From positions 1 to 33,360 of the forward strand of contig DAHVEJ010000021.1 in the NCBI GenBank assembly GCA_027313145.1: 33,360 bases of DNA, given 5' to 3'. Below the pieces are notes generated by a model. The model saw only the letters and a program-made list of their open reading frames with translations. It did not search any database and was not told the DNA's origin. Below, piece after piece: positions 18,958 through 28,805 of the stretch. Numbering within the stretch: position 1 is the stretch's first letter; every line of letters starts with the position of its first letter. The stretch comes from Phycisphaerales bacterium (GTDB lineage: Bacteria; Planctomycetota; Phycisphaerae; WQYP01). The position numbers and the translations under genes are program-made.

Positions 18958-21900
18958 TTACTTGGCGCGTACCTCAGTGAGTTCGGCATTACCGCCCTGC
19001 GGTGATTTTACGACAATATATTGAGGAAATACAATATGTACGCGTTGACTGGGATGGGAAAATCCCAGAGTGAACAGGGCTTTTTTAATTTCTGACAGGC
19101 GTTGTCGGGCGATGGTCATCATCGTGCCGCGGGTGCGCCGCGCGGCATCGCGGTCGGCTCCGGGGGCGAGCATATTGGCAAGATAATTCAGGGACCTCTG
19201 GGCATGGGCGATGTTGGAATCGAGGCTGGCCAGACGGGCGGTACCCGCGTTAATGGCGGTGCGGGACAGCCGTATTGCCATGTCACCTCGCAGTGTGCCA
19301 AGCTCCTTGTGCCGTTGAGCCAACAAGCGGTTCCTTCGGGCCTGCAGAGCGACAATCATCTGCAGGCACTGGCTGGGGGTGGGGTTGGCGCGTAGAGCGG
19401 CAACCGCAACGTCCGCCGTGGAAATGTGTTGCCGCACGATGACTTGGAGGGATGAGTGCCGCCGCAACTGCCGCCCTAAAGCTTGCAGAGATCGCCAATC
19501 CTGTAAAGTCAAAGTGGTGGAACCGGGCGCAAATGCGAGATTTATCGGTGGTTTTTTAACCAACTTCACTTTGGCGGAGCCAAACAACCCGGCCAGGCCG
19601 TTGGCCAGTTTCAGGGGCGAACTGGCAATGCCCACCGCGACTACTTGGGCCATATCCGTAAAAACTTGCCCGCTGATTGCGGAACGTGAAAAGCCATGGC
19701 TATTCATGGGCACGGAAAGCGGAATGGTAATTGAACCATCCGGAGCCTCAATGGCGGCAATGGCGACATTCAACGGGGCCGGGAGATTCAGAAGTTTTGC
19801 CAAAATCCCGTGGGCTGGCTCGGAAATATTGAGATTCGAGAATATCAGTTTGGTATGTAGATCAATGTGATTGTTGGCGTGGAAGCGGATATCGCTGGAA
19901 CTGTCAAATGTTCCGCCCGTGAGGGTTATGCCATATTCTTTGGCCATGGGTTCCAGATCAGCCAAATAAAGGCCATTGATCGATAACGTGCTCCATCCCC
20001 GCAAATGCGGATACAAATACACATCTCCATTGACAGCGAGCTGGGAGAAAAGCGACTGTTTCGGCACCGTCGGCTGGTGGACAGCGGATTGGCCAATCGT
20101 CGTGCCCGGCGAACTCCGCCCGGCAACAGTGGCAGGCAGTGTGGTAGCAGCGGGAATCTGTGGAAGCGTGCCGACCGCTCCGGCATATGCAATGACATTG
20201 AAGCGGATCGGAATATGCCGCATCAAAGGAACCGTGCCCAGATTCCGCACCTGTGCCTCAAGTCCGGTCAATGGAATAACAATGTGCGGTATGGTCGTGC
20301 GATCAACATACTGGCCATGAACTCCGCTGATGATCAGCCGCTTGACCAAAATGGCGGGGAAATGCGGATTTTTCATCATGGCTTGCGTAGCGGGGGGCTG
20401 GACGGCGGCAATTTTCTTAATGGAATGCTTGACGACTTTTTCCAGGTTTGTCGCATGGCGTAGCGTTATCGCCCTGGCGGCGCGCGGCTGAATCTTCGTG
20501 GGCGTCTCAACCTTTACAGCTTTTACGGTGACTTTAATTTTTGCCTTGGACGGTGCAGCGGGGCGGACTTTTTTTCCAGCGGCACCCTTGGGAGTGTTCG
20601 GGGCTGATTTCAGAAGCATGCCCAGAATATGGAAACCGGCGGCATCACGGATAATGCGGAAGCTGGGCGTACGGATATTCAACAGGGCAATGGTCACGTC
20701 GGGGTGGGAAGGCTGCACATCTACGTTATTGAAATCCATTTCGGCCACTCCCGCCAGGACTGGCCCCTGGGGTCGCGCACGGAATGCGGCATGGGAGACT
20801 TTTACCGTTGCCGTAAACTCGCGGCCGAAGTTTAAATCAATGGGGGATCGCCGGTTCATTTGCACGGCTGCGGATGCATCGGCGACAAATTCACCCTGCG
20901 TTAAGGTACCGGCATCAAAATAGGTAGCTACCGCCGGAAGCACCCTGGCGATACCGGCACCTCGGATACCTTGAACGAGAATGTGAACTTTCCCACGAGG
21001 ATGATTGGCAAACGGCTTGAGATAAAGGGCGATATTCACATGCCCCGCGAGCTTATTGACCGTGCCGGTCAGTTGCAGTGCGATGGGGGGCTGTCGTGCG
21101 GGAGCGGTGCCCAGACAACGCACCGGCGCGGTGTTTTGCAGATCCATTCCCGTGAGGGTGATTGCGCGTTGCCCGGGCAGCACGCCGGTTAGCAAGATAT
21201 TTGCCGCGTGCAGATGTAAGTGCGTTAAGGTAACAAGCGGTAATTGCGTGGGTAAAAAGGAAAACGTTCCCCTCGTCACCGGCTTGGTGTGTGCTCTTTG
21301 AGTAGAAGGAGTTTTGGCATGGAGATATTGTCCGATATGTATTCCACATATTGACCACACCCCTCGGCGGCGACCCATGTGAATGCTCTTGAGATCTGCG
21401 TCAATGGAATTAATTGCCACCACGCGCCGTTGTAAATTAAAGCGCCCAAAATTGACTGCCGCGCGCGGCAGACGCAGCAGATATTGATGTTTGAATCCGC
21501 TCCCGGGGCGGGTAATATCAAAGTTGCTGATGCCCATGTTCCCCACCGCCGAGCCATCTGGTAAATGAGACAGTTGAATGTTGAATGATGTCATAAAATG
21601 CTCGCCTTTGGGAAGAAAAGCGATGCCTCGCGGAAGATAAGCATTGATGACATTGCCGTGAAGGCCGGCAGCTTGCAGATGTATATTTGCTTCAAGAGCG
21701 TTCAGGGGCACGGAAAATGACCCGTGAATGGCCATCTTGTCCGTCAACCCCCGTGCGGAAACCACCACTTGAACTGTGCCTGCGGGGGGATGGCGATGGC
21801 CAAAAAAAGCGTTGGTAACTGTGGCATTGGCGTGGAGTCGCATGTGTACCGGGCGGGGTGTTGCCAAATCCGTCCATTGCAGGATGGCGTGGGAAAGTGA

Positions 21901-24492
21901 GATTTTGTTCACGGCGGCTCGCAATGGATTTACGGAAGCGGGTGCCGGGATTGCGGCGGTTTTGCGCTTGGCCACAGCCTTTTTCAAAAGCTCCATCCCG
22001 CACAGCATCAGATTTCCATTGGCCAAGCGGGTTATGTGTAGATAGGGTGTATGAATCAGTACGTTTTGGACGGCGAGTTCACCTCGGTTGGCGGCGATAT
22101 GGGAGAGTTTGAATGACTTGAGCGCGGCCAGAGAGGCTGTGCCTTGCCGCAACTGCATATTGGCCAACTGCAAGCCTCCGGAGAGTGTTCCGCCATGCAG
22201 CGCCAAGTGGGCCGCCAACGTACCGCTGAAGGTGCCATGGTTCAATACGGGCTTGATTCCCAGCGGCTTCATGTATGGCGTAAGCAGCCGTAAATCAATA
22301 CCGGTGCTTAAAAAGTGCAGGGATGTTTGCATCGTGTTGTTGCCCGGATTTAGCGTGCCGTGCACATCGGTCCGGCGAATAACTCCCGGAGCCTGCAACC
22401 ACGCTCGGATGGTGCCGGCCTTAGGGGCCGCAGATTTTCCGGAAAGATCCAGAATGAAATTATTAAGAACCAGGCCGGCATGGCTGATCGCGAAGTGAGT
22501 TACCGGCTTGGTTTGCCGGTCGTCAAAGCCGACGCGAATTCCAGACCAGCTAAAGTGGTCAATCTGAAACCGCGGAGGAATATAAGTTGCGGGAGTATGC
22601 TTGAAAGAAGTGGTCGGCGGAATAACCGCGGTGATGGTTCTGGTCTGCTTAATAATGCGCGTGGAACTTGCCGGCACAGAGCGTTCCAGGGAGTTTTTGT
22701 CCAATAGTTGCATTCCCAAAACTGTAAAGTGCCCCGATGCTTCCCGGACAAGATCACAGCGCGGTCCGACAATATTTAATGATCCGATTTCCAATCTGCC
22801 CGTAGTTGGATTGACGCTGACTTTGTCGGCATCAATATGCTTAAAATCGCAAAGGGGGGCCTTCCCGTCGCGATAGGTCAGATCATTCAGATGCGCGCTG
22901 GCGGCAATCGCACCATCGGCCAGCCTGGTCATGGTACCGGCGAAATTTACATTCACGCTCGCGGATTTTAGTTCACTTTTTAATCCGGCGGCCAACAGGT
23001 ATGGATTTAGCGCTGCGGCGGTAATCTTTGAGGCGGCCAGATGCAGCATGAGAGTGCGGATTTTCGCAAACGGCTGCATGTTTCCCGAAATAGTAAGTGT
23101 GCCGGCAATACCGGGTGCCGCACCGGTTCCGGAAATGGCCAACTTCTGCCCCGATGTGCCAGGCAGGCCGCCGCTGCTTACTGCGTCAAAGGTATCCAGC
23201 GTAAGCTCCAGCCGGGCGTGTGGCATAACATCGGCATCACGGAACACAGCCTTCACATTATCTAATTGCAGTCGGTCCATCGAATAGACATAGCTACCGG
23301 CGTTTCTGATATAAACTTTGTGCACTCCCGGCAGTTGAATTGGAGTCCGGAGGGCGGGCTGATGACGTGTGGACACCGGGGCGCGAGGTGCAGCGGGGGC
23401 GGCCGGATGCTGCAGTATATCCAAGCCGGCGAAGTGAAACAGCCCGGCTTTATCGCGTCCTGCGTTAAGCGTGACACCTTTGAGCGATAGCGTCTGGATA
23501 TCGACGAGATGCCCGGCCAGTCGCCCTTTGGCGGTAAGGCTATCAATGCCCAGTGCGGGGCGGCTGCCGGAACTGAGAATAAAATGTTGCAACGTAAATA
23601 ATGCCGTAAGCGCCTCAGAGGCGGTCGTTTTATTTTTGATGACATGCAACGCCAATGTGCTGTTGGCGGTTAATGAAAGCCCTTCCGGCCCGGGTCTGAC
23701 GCCCATTTTGCTTAAATAACCCGCAGTGGGTTGCAGGTGTAGTCCGCGCATAAGGATGCGTGCCTTGGCCAGCAAAGCGCTAGGCCCTGTGGTTAATGAT
23801 CCTTCAATATGCAGCACATCCACCATGGTGGAGGACCATAAATCAAGGCGAAACGCTGTGGCACCATGCCGCCGGCCCAGATGGGAAACCCGCACATTAA
23901 CCGTAATACCCACATGCACCGCCGGCTTGACGCTGTGATCTATGACATGCAATTGCAGGTGTTCCAGTCGGAACGCTTCCACGCGCAGGGGCGCGGCAAG
24001 GCTGATGGATGACTTTGCATTTTTTTGAGGCGTGGTGCTATGTGAATGGGATAAAAGAGCGTCCAACAACGGACAATTTCCATTGGCGGAGCGCCGGAAA
24101 AACAAGTCCGCACCATCGGCCACAGCGCGGCGAACATACAACCGGCCACGAAACAAATTAGGTGTAGAGATATTCCCATGACAGTATTGAACATCCATGA
24201 CATTCGGGCCGCCGTTGATCGGGCGTATCTTAAGGCCCCATATTTCAGCATCGCCGCCCAGAACGTCCAGCTTGATGTCGTTGTAACTGGCGGTAAGACC
24301 GTAATAGGCCAGCACATGCTCCAGCACCATGGGGAAAATAAATATCAGCGCAACGCGCAGCAGCAACAGAACCCCGGCGATAATGAAAATCGCCCACACG
24401 CTGCGACGACGATACGTCGCGAAACGGGCGGAGCGCCGGGACCGGGTTGCTTCCGGCGTGGGCGGTGGGGTGGGGTTGGGCGTATGGGTCAC
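18958..24492 (-). CDS. Giant AsmA/DUF748-like envelope protein (1844 aa, GTG start)
   Basis: N-terminal TM 'VWAIFIIAGVLLLLRVALIFIFPMVLEHVLAYYGLTASYNDIKLDVLGGDAEIWGLKI'; repetitive beta-rich body; C-terminal 'KLIFSNLNISEPAHGILAKLLNLPAPLNVAIAAIEAPDGSITIPLSVPM' resembles DUF748 proteins. Confidence 0.78.
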   Translation of the reverse strand: MTHTPNPTPPPTPEATRSRRSARFATYRRRSVWAIFIIAGVLLLLRVALIFIFPMVLEHVLAYYGLTASYNDIKLDVLGGDAEIWGLKIRPINGGPNVMDVQYCHGNISTPNLFRGRLYVRRAVADGADLFFRRSANGNCPLLDALLSHSHSTTPQKNAKSSISLAAPLRVEAFRLEHLQLHVIDHSVKPAVHVGITVNVRVSHLGRRHGATAFRLDLWSSTMVDVLHIEGSLTTGPSALLAKARILMRGLHLQPTAGYLSKMGVRPGPEGLSLTANSTLALHVIKNKTTASEALTALFTLQHFILSSGSRPALGIDSLTAKGRLAGHLVDIQTLSLKGVTLNAGRDKAGLFHFAGLDILQHPAAPAAPRAPVSTRHQPALRTPIQLPGVHKVYIRNAGSYVYSMDRLQLDNVKAVFRDADVMPHARLELTLDTFDAVSSGGLPGTSGQKLAISGTGAAPGIAGTLTISGNMQPFAKIRTLMLHLAASKITAAALNPYLLAAGLKSELKSASVNVNFAGTMTRLADGAIAASAHLNDLTYRDGKAPLCDFKHIDADKVSVNPTTGRLEIGSLNIVGPRCDLVREASGHFTVLGMQLLDKNSLERSVPASSTRIIKQTRTITAVIPPTTSFKHTPATYIPPRFQIDHFSWSGIRVGFDDRQTKPVTHFAISHAGLVLNNFILDLSGKSAAPKAGTIRAWLQAPGVIRRTDVHGTLNPGNNTMQTSLHFLSTGIDLRLLTPYMKPLGIKPVLNHGTFSGTLAAHLALHGGTLSGGLQLANMQLRQGTASLAALKSFKLSHIAANRGELAVQNVLIHTPYLHITRLANGNLMLCGMELLKKAVAKRKTAAIPAPASVNPLRAAVNKISLSHAILQWTDLATPRPVHMRLHANATVTNAFFGHRHPPAGTVQVVVSARGLTDKMAIHGSFSVPLNALEANIHLQAAGLHGNVINAYLPRGIAFLPKGEHFMTSFNIQLSHLPDGSAVGNMGISNFDITRPGSGFKHQYLLRLPRAAVNFGRFNLQRRVVAINSIDADLKSIHMGRRRGVWSICGIHIGQYLHAKTPSTQRAHTKPVTRGTFSFLPTQLPLVTLTHLHLHAANILLTGVLPGQRAITLTGMDLQNTAPVRCLGTAPARQPPIALQLTGTVNKLAGHVNIALYLKPFANHPRGKVHILVQGIRGAGIARVLPAVATYFDAGTLTQGEFVADASAAVQMNRRSPIDLNFGREFTATVKVSHAAFRARPQGPVLAGVAEMDFNNVDVQPSHPDVTIALLNIRTPSFRIIRDAAGFHILGMLLKSAPNTPKGAAGKKVRPAAPSKAKIKVTVKAVKVETPTKIQPRAARAITLRHATNLEKVVKHSIKKIAAVQPPATQAMMKNPHFPAILVKRLIISGVHGQYVDRTTIPHIVIPLTGLEAQVRNLGTVPLMRHIPIRFNVIAYAGAVGTLPQIPAATTLPATVAGRSSPGTTIGQSAVHQPTVPKQSLFSQLAVNGDVYLYPHLRGWSTLSINGLYLADLEPMAKEYGITLTGGTFDSSSDIRFHANNHIDLHTKLIFSNLNISEPAHGILAKLLNLPAPLNVAIAAIEAPDGSITIPLSVPMNSHGFSRSAISGQVFTDMAQVVAVGIASSPLKLANGLAGLFGSAKVKLVKKPPINLAFAPGSTTLTLQDWRSLQALGRQLRRHSSLQVIVRQHISTADVAVAALRANPTPSQCLQMIVALQARRNRLLAQRHKELGTLRGDMAIRLSRTAINAGTARLASLDSNIAHAQRSLNYLANMLAPGADRDAARRTRGTMMTIARQRLSEIKKALFTLGFSHPSQRVHIVFPQYIVVKSPQGGNAELTEVRAK

Positions 24493-25910
24493 TGCTGTAT
24501 CCTCCGCATATACGCGGGATTATTTTCGGCTTTTTCCAATGCGGCGTTCCGGGCTTGATTTCCAGCCAGCGGGTTGTAATTCGGAGGTGCCAGATGATGG
24601 GTTTGCAACCAGTCATACGCGGTGAGGCGGTCGGCCGGTGATGTATCTTCAAGGTATATGAGATTCTCCTTGATAACGCGCAGTCGGTAGTCCCGGCGTG
24701 AATCCAGGTTCCGGGCGATTTCATCCAGTGAGGAAGCATGCCAGGCAGCTTCACCAAGATGCAGGGCCATGGCTATTCGCAACTGTTCCGGCAGGTGTTT
24801 TGTTTTCTGCATGTCATAGAGCAACCGATAGGTGGTTTTATCCAATACCCATCCGAGTGTTGTGACACGCATGGTTTGCGCATGGGTGGTATGGGCGGCC
24901 ACGGCCTTCACCAACGCACCGAGTACCGGCGTTTGCGCGACTGCGGCAACATCCTGCGTCAGGTGTGCCCCGGTCTGTCCCGCGAGATAAACCAGCGATG
25001 CCCTTCTTACTCCCAGTTTACCAATATTATGAATGGCCGCGATCAGATCCGGCCGGTTTAACCGTTCTTTGGGCGAATGGAAATTCCTGGTGGTCATGAC
25101 GCTTTGCCGACTGTATTTGGCTGCCAACTGATTCGCCGGTGTATCGGTCCAGGGTGAAATGGTGATCAACATGGCTACGGCCTGACTGTCGCCATTGAGA
25201 AAGCGGAATGGCATGATCGCGCCATAGGTTGTGGCAATAGCCAATTTCCGCGTTCGTAAAATCTGAAGTTGCCCAAGAAGTGTTGGCACAGCGGCGGTGG
25301 CGCTTAATCGCTTGAATTCAAAAGCGATGCCGACTTTTCCCGGCACCGCTTTGGGCTGCCATACCCACAAAGCCACTCTCTGCCGGAGTACCGAGCCATT
25401 GATCGGTAATCCGGATGAATCGGTCAGCCGCATGGCCACAGACATTCCCGGCCATAGCGCCGCGGTCGCTTGGCCACAAGATACCGCTTTCACCGCAGGG
25501 GCGTGCAGTATGGCTTGAAACGCGGGCCTGTTTTTAACGATGCCGAACCGGGCACCGGCGCTTAGTGCCGGGTAGGCCATTGTCGGGTGCGGCGAAGCCT
25601 TATTAATCATCAGCGTGCTTTGGGCGGCCAGCGCAGGCAAGGCAACGTGCGGGAAATAATAGAGTTGCCAAAACTGGGCGTGCACAATAAAGCCGGGCGC
25701 ATCATTCAACAGGCCGACGCTTTTACGCCGGCCGCTCAACGGGGTGCCAAATAGGACGTGCGAATTAAAAGTAGTGGCTGGACCGATGTTGGGACGTAAA
25801 GGCGTTGTTTGTTGGCAGCCGGCCATCAATATAACAAGAAACCCCAGCAATAGTGCGTTAAAACGCCCGAGTGCTCTGTCACTCCCGAAGATTTCGTGTC
25901 GCGCTTTCAC
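24489..25910 (-). CDS. Putative lipoprotein of unknown function (ORF extends to 25979; start uncertain)
   Basis: Signal/lipobox 'FNALLLGFLVILMAGC'; stop overlaps the GTG start of the DUF748-like gene (GTGA). Confidence 0.7.
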   Translation of the reverse strand: MKARHEIFGSDRALGRFNALLLGFLVILMAGCQQTTPLRPNIGPATTFNSHVLFGTPLSGRRKSVGLLNDAPGFIVHAQFWQLYYFPHVALPALAAQSTLMINKASPHPTMAYPALSAGARFGIVKNRPAFQAILHAPAVKAVSCGQATAALWPGMSVAMRLTDSSGLPINGSVLRQRVALWVWQPKAVPGKVGIAFEFKRLSATAAVPTLLGQLQILRTRKLAIATTYGAIMPFRFLNGDSQAVAMLITISPWTDTPANQLAAKYSRQSVMTTRNFHSPKERLNRPDLIAAIHNIGKLGVRRASLVYLAGQTGAHLTQDVAAVAQTPVLGALVKAVAAHTTHAQTMRVTTLGWVLDKTTYRLLYDMQKTKHLPEQLRIAMALHLGEAAWHASSLDEIARNLDSRRDYRLRVIKENLIYLEDTSPADRLTAYDWLQTHHLAPPNYNPLAGNQARNAALEKAENNPAYMRRIQQ

Positions 25911-26264
25911 AGACAGGTGCTTCCTAAAAATCCACCCCACTGGTTCCCTCTCACATCCGGAACTACCTTTGTTTATCAAAGACTATTCTCCGCCTGTTGG
26001 GGCCGCCATGCTCACCGCAAGATGCGGCCCTGAACAAATTATACCGTGCCCGTCCCATGAAAAGAAGGAGCAAAAAAATGGGTGCACGCACAAAGAATCT
26101 AAGCGCCGTTCGCGGTAAATATATTTGCTTCCGGCATCCTTGTGGAAAAAATGGCGCACGTTATTGTTTGTGTATTTCAGGCGGGCAATTTGGTTGTCGA
26201 CTTTATTTGGTCAGATAAAAGATACATGCCAATATTTCATCGGATAGTCAATGTGCTTGGTCCG

Positions 26265-26297
26265 GTTCCGGGCATGTATGGCCCGTCCGGCGACGAA
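26265..26297 (+). pseudogene. Remnant of a second dinB-like gene (C-terminal codons only)
   Basis: gttccgggcatgtatggcccgtccggcgacgaa encodes VPGMYGPSGDE, identical to the C-terminus of the DinB protein at 18896-18928; no intact dinB ORF around it. Confidence 0.65.
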
Positions 26298-26371
26298 GAA
26301 TATTGCGGCGATTCACCTGATGCGTTTGACTGTTAGGGCCTTTGGCCTTTCGAAGTGGTTTTCAGGCCGGT

Positions 26372-26758
26372 TTATTGGAGGTCGTGTCCGTTCGCTTCAT
26401 CGCTTTTGTCTCTTTTTTGTCGGCGTATCTGATCCCGGTAGATAAATCCCGCGATAATGACAAATGGAATAATTGGGACGATCACAGCGGTATAGGCCAA
26501 AAAGATATCGCCATGATACAGCCAGACAAAACCCATGATCGGGCCGAAACCCAGCGGTATACACCAGAAGAGTGTTAGAAGGAAAACGGCCCAAGGGAGA
26601 AATTTTTTGGTCGAACCTGGGGCGTCGAACATCATTATCCCAGCCAGCGCGCATGGCACCCAGGGAATAGAGCACATCAGGCAGATAATGGATAATATCA
26701 GAATCATTACCCCGTTAAACGTGGGATGGCTGAGCATGGAAATAACATGTGCGATCAT
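26372..26758 (-). CDS. Small integral membrane protein of unknown function
   Basis: 128 aa, about three hydrophobic segments ('VMILILSIICLMCSIPWVPCALAGIMMF', 'FLPWAVFLLTLFWCIPLGFGPIMGFVWL', 'AYTAVIVPIIPFVIIAGFIY') and a charged C-terminus. Confidence 0.6.
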   Translation of the reverse strand: MIAHVISMLSHPTFNGVMILILSIICLMCSIPWVPCALAGIMMFDAPGSTKKFLPWAVFLLTLFWCIPLGFGPIMGFVWLYHGDIFLAYTAVIVPIIPFVIIAGFIYRDQIRRQKRDKSDEANGHDLQ

Positions 26759-26939
26759 GGGAGGATTTTAGTTCAAGTGTGCCAACAAAAGCAATTTACG
26801 CATAAAGCCAATGATTTGCGTGAATGATAAATATTTCTGCGCTGGCCATACTTGCGGTCATTGAGTCGAGCGATATTGTTAGCTCATTCTGGTCGCGTGG
26901 CCAGTAAGTGTGCTTCTGTAAAGTTAAGAGACCATCCTC

Positions 26940-28460
26940 ATGCAAACATCTTATGGCTTCGTCCCAGTTTCTGGCACCATCAATGGCCGAAAAATTGAGC
27001 ATTGCGCGTGCTTGCGCCGAGTTAAACTACAACGCGCCGCGTCATTGGCGATGGCACTGCTGCTGATGCTGTTAATGGTGTCGCCGGTAAGAGCTGCCAA
27101 GCCCGTTATCTCGCTGTTGGCGGAACATGGTCGGCTGATCGGATCAAAGGTGGCCAAAACCATTCCCGGGTTTGTCGGCAAGGGTTATGTTACAGGCTTT
27201 ACCAAGCCGGGTGATCGTCTGATCTTGATGTTCCATACTCCCGCTGCCGGGTTGTATGACGCGATCATTCGCTATAGTTCTCCCGGGAAAAAAGGCTTTG
27301 TCCTTACGGTCAACGGACTCCAATATTCGAGCATGTTCCCATCATCGCCAAAGCACTTTTCCAATTTTGATTCCGGCCTGGTGGATATCAAGGCGGGAAA
27401 GAATGTGGTTTCCATCGGCGGAGGATGGGGGTATTACAGCATAGATTCCGTCACGTTTATTCCAGCCCCGCCCCCGCCGCCCCCGTCCCGGCCCAGCGCC
27501 CAATTAAGCGATCCGGAGGCCACACCCCAGGCCAGATTGCTGATGAGTCATCTTGTTGCCGTATATGGCCGGAGAATGTTGACCGGCGTATACAGCAGTG
27601 CGGATGCCGGCTACGTGCATCGAATAACTGGCCGATATCCATCTATTTTGGGTGGTGATCTTGTTAATTACTCGCCGTCACGCCTGGAACATGGTGCCAA
27701 TCCGCATCATGAAGTGCGCAAACTCATCGACGCTGCAAAGCGGGGATTTATCCTGACGGTCTCATGGCATTGGAATGCGCCGGCTGAACTTATTGATCAC
27801 AATTATGTCAACGCCCAGGGGAAAACTGTCCAATCCCATTGGTGGTCGGGTTTTTATACCAAATCCACCAAGTTTAATATTGCCAAAGTCCTGGCTCATC
27901 CGCAAAGTAAAAACTATCATCTGATGATCAGTAATATAGATGCGATTGCCGTGCAACTTAAAAAATTTGACAAGGCTGGAATTCCGATTCTGTGGCGGCC
28001 TTTGCATGAAGCCTCCGGCGGCTGGTTCTGGTGGGGGGCGCACGGCCCGAAGCCTTTCAAGAAGCTTTGGCGGCTGATGTATGATCGACTGACCTATCAT
28101 TTTCACCTGCATAATTTAATTTGGGTTTATACCACCGCCGGTACGGGCAGGTGGTATCCGGGAAACAAATATGTGGATATCGTCGGGGTGGATCAATATC
28201 CCCAAAACACCAATGACCCATTAAGCAACGTGTGGCAGAATTGCCAAAAGCATTTTCCCAATAAATTAGTTGCGATGACGGAGTTTGGTGGTGTGGTGAA
28301 CGCTCAAAAGTCATTTCATTTTGGCGTGTATTGGGATTACGCGGTGAGTTGGGTAGGTTTTGTGCGTTCCAGCCATGAGAGTCCCCGGCTGCTAAAAGAA
28401 ATATACAACCAACCCGAGGTACTTACGCACGCACAAACAAAAAACTGGCTGCAATACTAA
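26940..28460 (+). CDS. Secreted glycoside hydrolase family 26 (mannanase-like) with N-terminal CBM35-like module; alternative start ATG 27051
   Basis: Signal peptide 'MALLLMLLMVSPVRAA'; 'GLYDAIIRYSSPGKKGFVLTVNG...IKAGKNVVSIGGGWGYYSIDSVTFIPAPPPPPP' then 'LTGVYSS...ILTVSWHWNAP...PILWRPLHEASGGWFWWG...IVGVDQYP...VAMTEFGG'. Confidence 0.88.
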   Translation: MQTSYGFVPVSGTINGRKIEHCACLRRVKLQRAASLAMALLLMLLMVSPVRAAKPVISLLAEHGRLIGSKVAKTIPGFVGKGYVTGFTKPGDRLILMFHTPAAGLYDAIIRYSSPGKKGFVLTVNGLQYSSMFPSSPKHFSNFDSGLVDIKAGKNVVSIGGGWGYYSIDSVTFIPAPPPPPPSRPSAQLSDPEATPQARLLMSHLVAVYGRRMLTGVYSSADAGYVHRITGRYPSILGGDLVNYSPSRLEHGANPHHEVRKLIDAAKRGFILTVSWHWNAPAELIDHNYVNAQGKTVQSHWWSGFYTKSTKFNIAKVLAHPQSKNYHLMISNIDAIAVQLKKFDKAGIPILWRPLHEASGGWFWWGAHGPKPFKKLWRLMYDRLTYHFHLHNLIWVYTTAGTGRWYPGNKYVDIVGVDQYPQNTNDPLSNVWQNCQKHFPNKLVAMTEFGGVVNAQKSFHFGVYWDYAVSWVGFVRSSHESPRLLKEIYNQPEVLTHAQTKNWLQY

Positions 28461-28556
28461 TTTTCAGGGCTGATAAGGACTACGAATGCTGAAATCATAC
28501 CGAATACTAAAATGTGCGGCCAGATACACTTAGGTGTCAATGGCCAACAGAGTTTA

Positions 28557-28703
28557 TTATCTGGTCACACAGGTGCCCCCAAAGAGCAATCCCCAAGAGC
28601 ATGTGAGAAACATGTCTTCAATACCAATACACACGCAGAGTGCCACGCGACGAAACGGGAGGCGCAGATACGTCATCAAAACTTCTTTATATCGATTATC
28701 CAT
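28557..28703 (-). pseudogene. Truncated third copy of the permease 5' end
   Basis: Minus strand translates MDNRYKEVLMTYLRLPFRRVALCVCIGIEDMFLTCSWGLLFGGTCVTR*; the first 14 residues match the start of the 31461 permease. Confidence 0.7.
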
Positions 28704-28805
28704 GTTGCACCATTTCTAATATTCCCCGCACGGCCGGGGTTTACGTTACCCCATCTCCAAATTCATCCATCGGCGGTAAACGAAAGGAATTAGAATCAAG
28801 CCCAG
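28665..28805. repeat. Imperfect direct repeat, copy 1 (permease 3' end / spacer / permease 5' end)
   Basis: Shares 'tacgtcatcaa.acttctttat..cgatta.ccat' and 'gtttacgt.accccat.tccaaattcatccatcggcggta' with 30025-30180. Confidence 0.75.

Noticed and set aside
26038-26043. TATAAT on the minus strand as promoter of the lipoprotein/DUF748 operon
   Set aside because: Good -10 but only a weak -35 (TTCTTT); possible but not strong enough to list
26796-27002. 68 aa minus ORF upstream of the GH26 gene
   Set aside because: Overlaps the GH26 5' region; no recognisable family or supporting signals
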